Source: Zonotrichia leucophrys gambelii (taxonomy: Eukaryota; Chordata; Aves; Passeriformes; Passerellidae). Taken from it: DNA of 64,000 bases. The translations under genes and the position numbers were made by a program. Under the pieces are notes generated by a model that had not been told where the DNA came from, searched no databases, and was given only the letters and a program-made list of their open reading frames with translations. The stretch is taken from NCBI RefSeq assembly GCF_028769735.1, contig NC_088195.1, positions 1 through 64,000 of the forward strand. The letters are read 5' to 3'. Shown one piece after another: positions 61,464 through 64,000 of the stretch. The stretch's first letter is position 1, and every line of letters starts with the position of its first letter.

Positions 61464-64000
61464 AAGACAGAACAAAAACGGGAAGGACAAATTTCTTAAC
61501 CAACAAAATGGTCCATCATTTGTGATGTGCAGTTAACAGATGGCATTCAAATTAACATTCATATCCTTCAAGTGTCTTATCAAACAAGCCTAAACAGCAT
61601 TTTGAAATTTCCATTTAAAATTTTCTATGAGTCTGCAAGAAGTATCACAGATTTTACTGCCGTCAACTAAAGCTGTTACCACCTTTAATGAGGGAGTGAC
61701 TATATCATGACTTGAACTAAAGCAGTCCAGATCCTGCTGCCGAAGGTCACCAGGTCACCTGCACAGACTTCACCAGGAAGATGGAGCACCAAACTCATGC
61801 TTTAAATTGCACAGGCAGACTGTGAGCATCAAGACCTTAAAAACACCTTACAATTCAGATTCAAAGAGACAAATCCCTCACTGTCAACCCCTGACACTGG
61901 ATCCCCTCAGACTTCTGTCCCAATAGCACCCAAGCCTGAAGAGCCATGGGGCACACAAAAGTACCTCGAAATGCAGTAACGCAGTTACATGTCCTTGAGA
62001 ATTCAGACATTATGTGCCTACCAGGGACCACCAGCTCCTGGCCCTCACTCCCTTCACCTCAACCACCCACATGGTCCTACGCGCCTTCCCAGATGCCTTC
62101 CAAAACTTGGCAGGTTTGGATGGCTGGATCAAAAGGGAAGCCAAATTCAAAGTCATTGGTCTTCGTAGAGAATGCCTTGTCAACAACTTTCCTAATTACA
62201 TATACTCTGACTGGAAAACTGCCACTGAACAGCTGTGGCAGCCTTGCAAAAAACAACCAAAAACCAATATGTTTTAAAATACCGTATTCAAGGACACTAA
62301 TCTAACAGAGAAAAGGACTACAAATATCATCTGATGTGGTACATATGTTCCAGTATAGGAAAAATTGCTGGATCTGAAGATTCAGTTTTATCTGTTCCAA
62401 AAGTTACATAAAATCAGCACAAAAATGCTACTTCTCTCTTTGTGCAACTCACCAGCATTAGGTTTACAAGCTCTAGATGACTATGCTAAACAGCACAGGT
62501 CCTTACAAGACTCCAGCAGCAGTTTTCTTCTGTTGAAAAAACCATTCCTCTGTTTTAACCAGTTACTAAGCCACAGGAGAATTCTGCTCTTGTATTTTGG
62601 CAGCTACAGTGCCACACCATGCTCACTCAGCAAGATCTTCATCCACGTCAGTGATGCCTTACTGAAAGCCTACTTGAAAATCCACCTCACCAAAATACTC
62701 AGATTTGATTAAACCAGCCAGTGAAAGCAGCCCACTCTCCTCATTAAGTGTTATTGGTTCACATCCCCAGTATTCTCTTTCTCTTCTAAAACTCAAATTT
62801 TAATCAACTTGCTGGAATCACCAACCAGCCTCTGTTGATCTGGATCCTTTTCTCATCAGTACTCTATATTCCCCACTCCTATTCCTTCCGCACCATCCAG
62901 AATTTAAGGAACAGGTAACACACTACTATTAATACTTGATACCTGGAAGTCCTCATGAACATCATCTGGCTCTCACCATTTTCTACTGTTAATTTCAGCA
63001 ATTTCTTCTAAATCTTTTTTTGGCAGTTTTGACAGTTTGACATAGCTGCTATAGAAATTCCCAGCACAAGAAAATTCCTATTTCCCTCCATAGGAAATAC
63101 AAGAAATCCCTTTGATCTATAGTTTCATCTTCCAGAAGCTTTCTCTTTTAAGAAGAGATTATTTTCTATCTTGAACAATTTGTCCCTCTTTTTAAAATCC
63201 TCTTAGTTCACATCTAACTTGCAGCTGTTTGTTCTTTTCCATTTTCTCCCTTCAGAAAGGATTTCCAATTTTGTAAATTAAGACCTTTTGCAAAACCTAC
63301 CAGGCTTCTGTAGGTGTTTTTAAGATGTGTGTCTCTTTCATTTTTTTTGATTGTTGTTTTAATTTAGCAAGTCATATGAATCAGGACCAAGAGCACAGTC
63401 TCTACATAGAAGACAACTTTCCATTAGTGGTCAAACAGGGAAAACCTGACTTAAAATATGTACTACATGAAGTGAAATAGCACCCAGCAATTACCAAAGA
63501 AGAACAAGACAAGTGTTCAGCAAAGAAGCTCTATGAGAAATATTACAGACCCCAATCGTAGGGGGTCTATAATAGAAATACTGATATCCACTGGGATTCA
63601 AAGAAAAATATTTTTTCCCAAGACACCTTCATATAAGGCAGCAGGCTCACATCTAGGTTGTCTGACCAAGAAAGCAGTAGGTACCTCTGGAGCCCATGAA
63701 TTAAGTCATGCAGCTGCAGGTGCCACTATTCAGCATTAATCTGACATTTAACAGGCGCGTTGATAAATATGATTTTACCACAAGCATTAGTTAATTGAAG
63801 TGTACTCAAACATAATACAAATCTGTGGAAAAAATAACAGCCGGAACTTGTTCTCAGGGCTTTATCTCTGCCAAATGGGAAACCAACAGGATGAAGCGAT
63901 GGCAGTCCGGTGCTCCATCCCGGCCATTCCCCAGCCACCCTCGACCTCTGCAAGCAGCGGATTATATAAACAGCACGGAAAGCACTTCCTGCACCTCCGA

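Noticed and set aside
63700..64000. MAGI3 exon 1 or promoter at the right edge
   Set aside because: Minus-strand frames there lack the expected PDZ0 sequence and the region is not CpG-rich enough for the promoter island; exon 1 is placed outside the window.

Overview
The window looks like a bird nuclear genome. It holds many truncated CR1 retrotransposon 3' ends of the avian type, and a large multi-exon vertebrate gene on the minus strand. I cannot fix the species. A dispersed repeat near 6.3 kb resembles songbird LTR-derived repeats as I remember them, so a passerine is a weak guess.

Right side and middle (about 6.7-64 kb): one gene, MAGI3 (membrane-associated guanylate kinase, WW and PDZ domain-containing 3), read right to left. 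Twenty coding exons, taken here as exons 2-21, lie between 37810 and 9167. All junctions are GT-AG and the phases chain without a break. The spliced frame gives 1348 complete codons and a TGA stop. Exon 1 (start codon and the N-terminal PDZ0) is not in the window, so 37811-64000 is read as part of intron 1. In protein order the exons encode a shortened guanylate-kinase-like domain, WW1, WW2, PDZ1 to PDZ5 and a long disordered basic/serine-rich tail. Residue numbers below count from the first complete codon of exon 2. The 3' UTR probably runs to about 6745, after an AATAAA at 6762-6767.

Left side (1-6.3 kb): a compositionally distinct repeat complex just downstream of the MAGI3 3' end. In order it has a CpG-rich G-tract region; a roughly 195 bp block (411-605) matched in inverted orientation at 5478-5674; CCCTAA-like A/C-rich sequence; exactly twelve 37 bp repeats (804-1247), most carrying a YY1-type AAGATGGCGGC and a CACGTG E-box; about 3.6 kb of CpG-dense satellite with 26-28 bp monomers (1255-4843); a T-rich degenerate repeat; a CpG-rich segment with a ZNF143-like site; and, past the inverted block, decayed inverted copies of the 37 bp repeat next to a CpG-decayed satellite monomer. 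I recognise none of these as a named repeat family. This complex is the best candidate for something undescribed. It contains no convincing gene; the very long reading frames there exist only because the satellite has no stop codons on the plus strand.

The rest is intron with scattered CR1 fragments, one (TATTA)n microsatellite and simple sequence. No RNA gene, CRISPR array or second protein gene was recognised.
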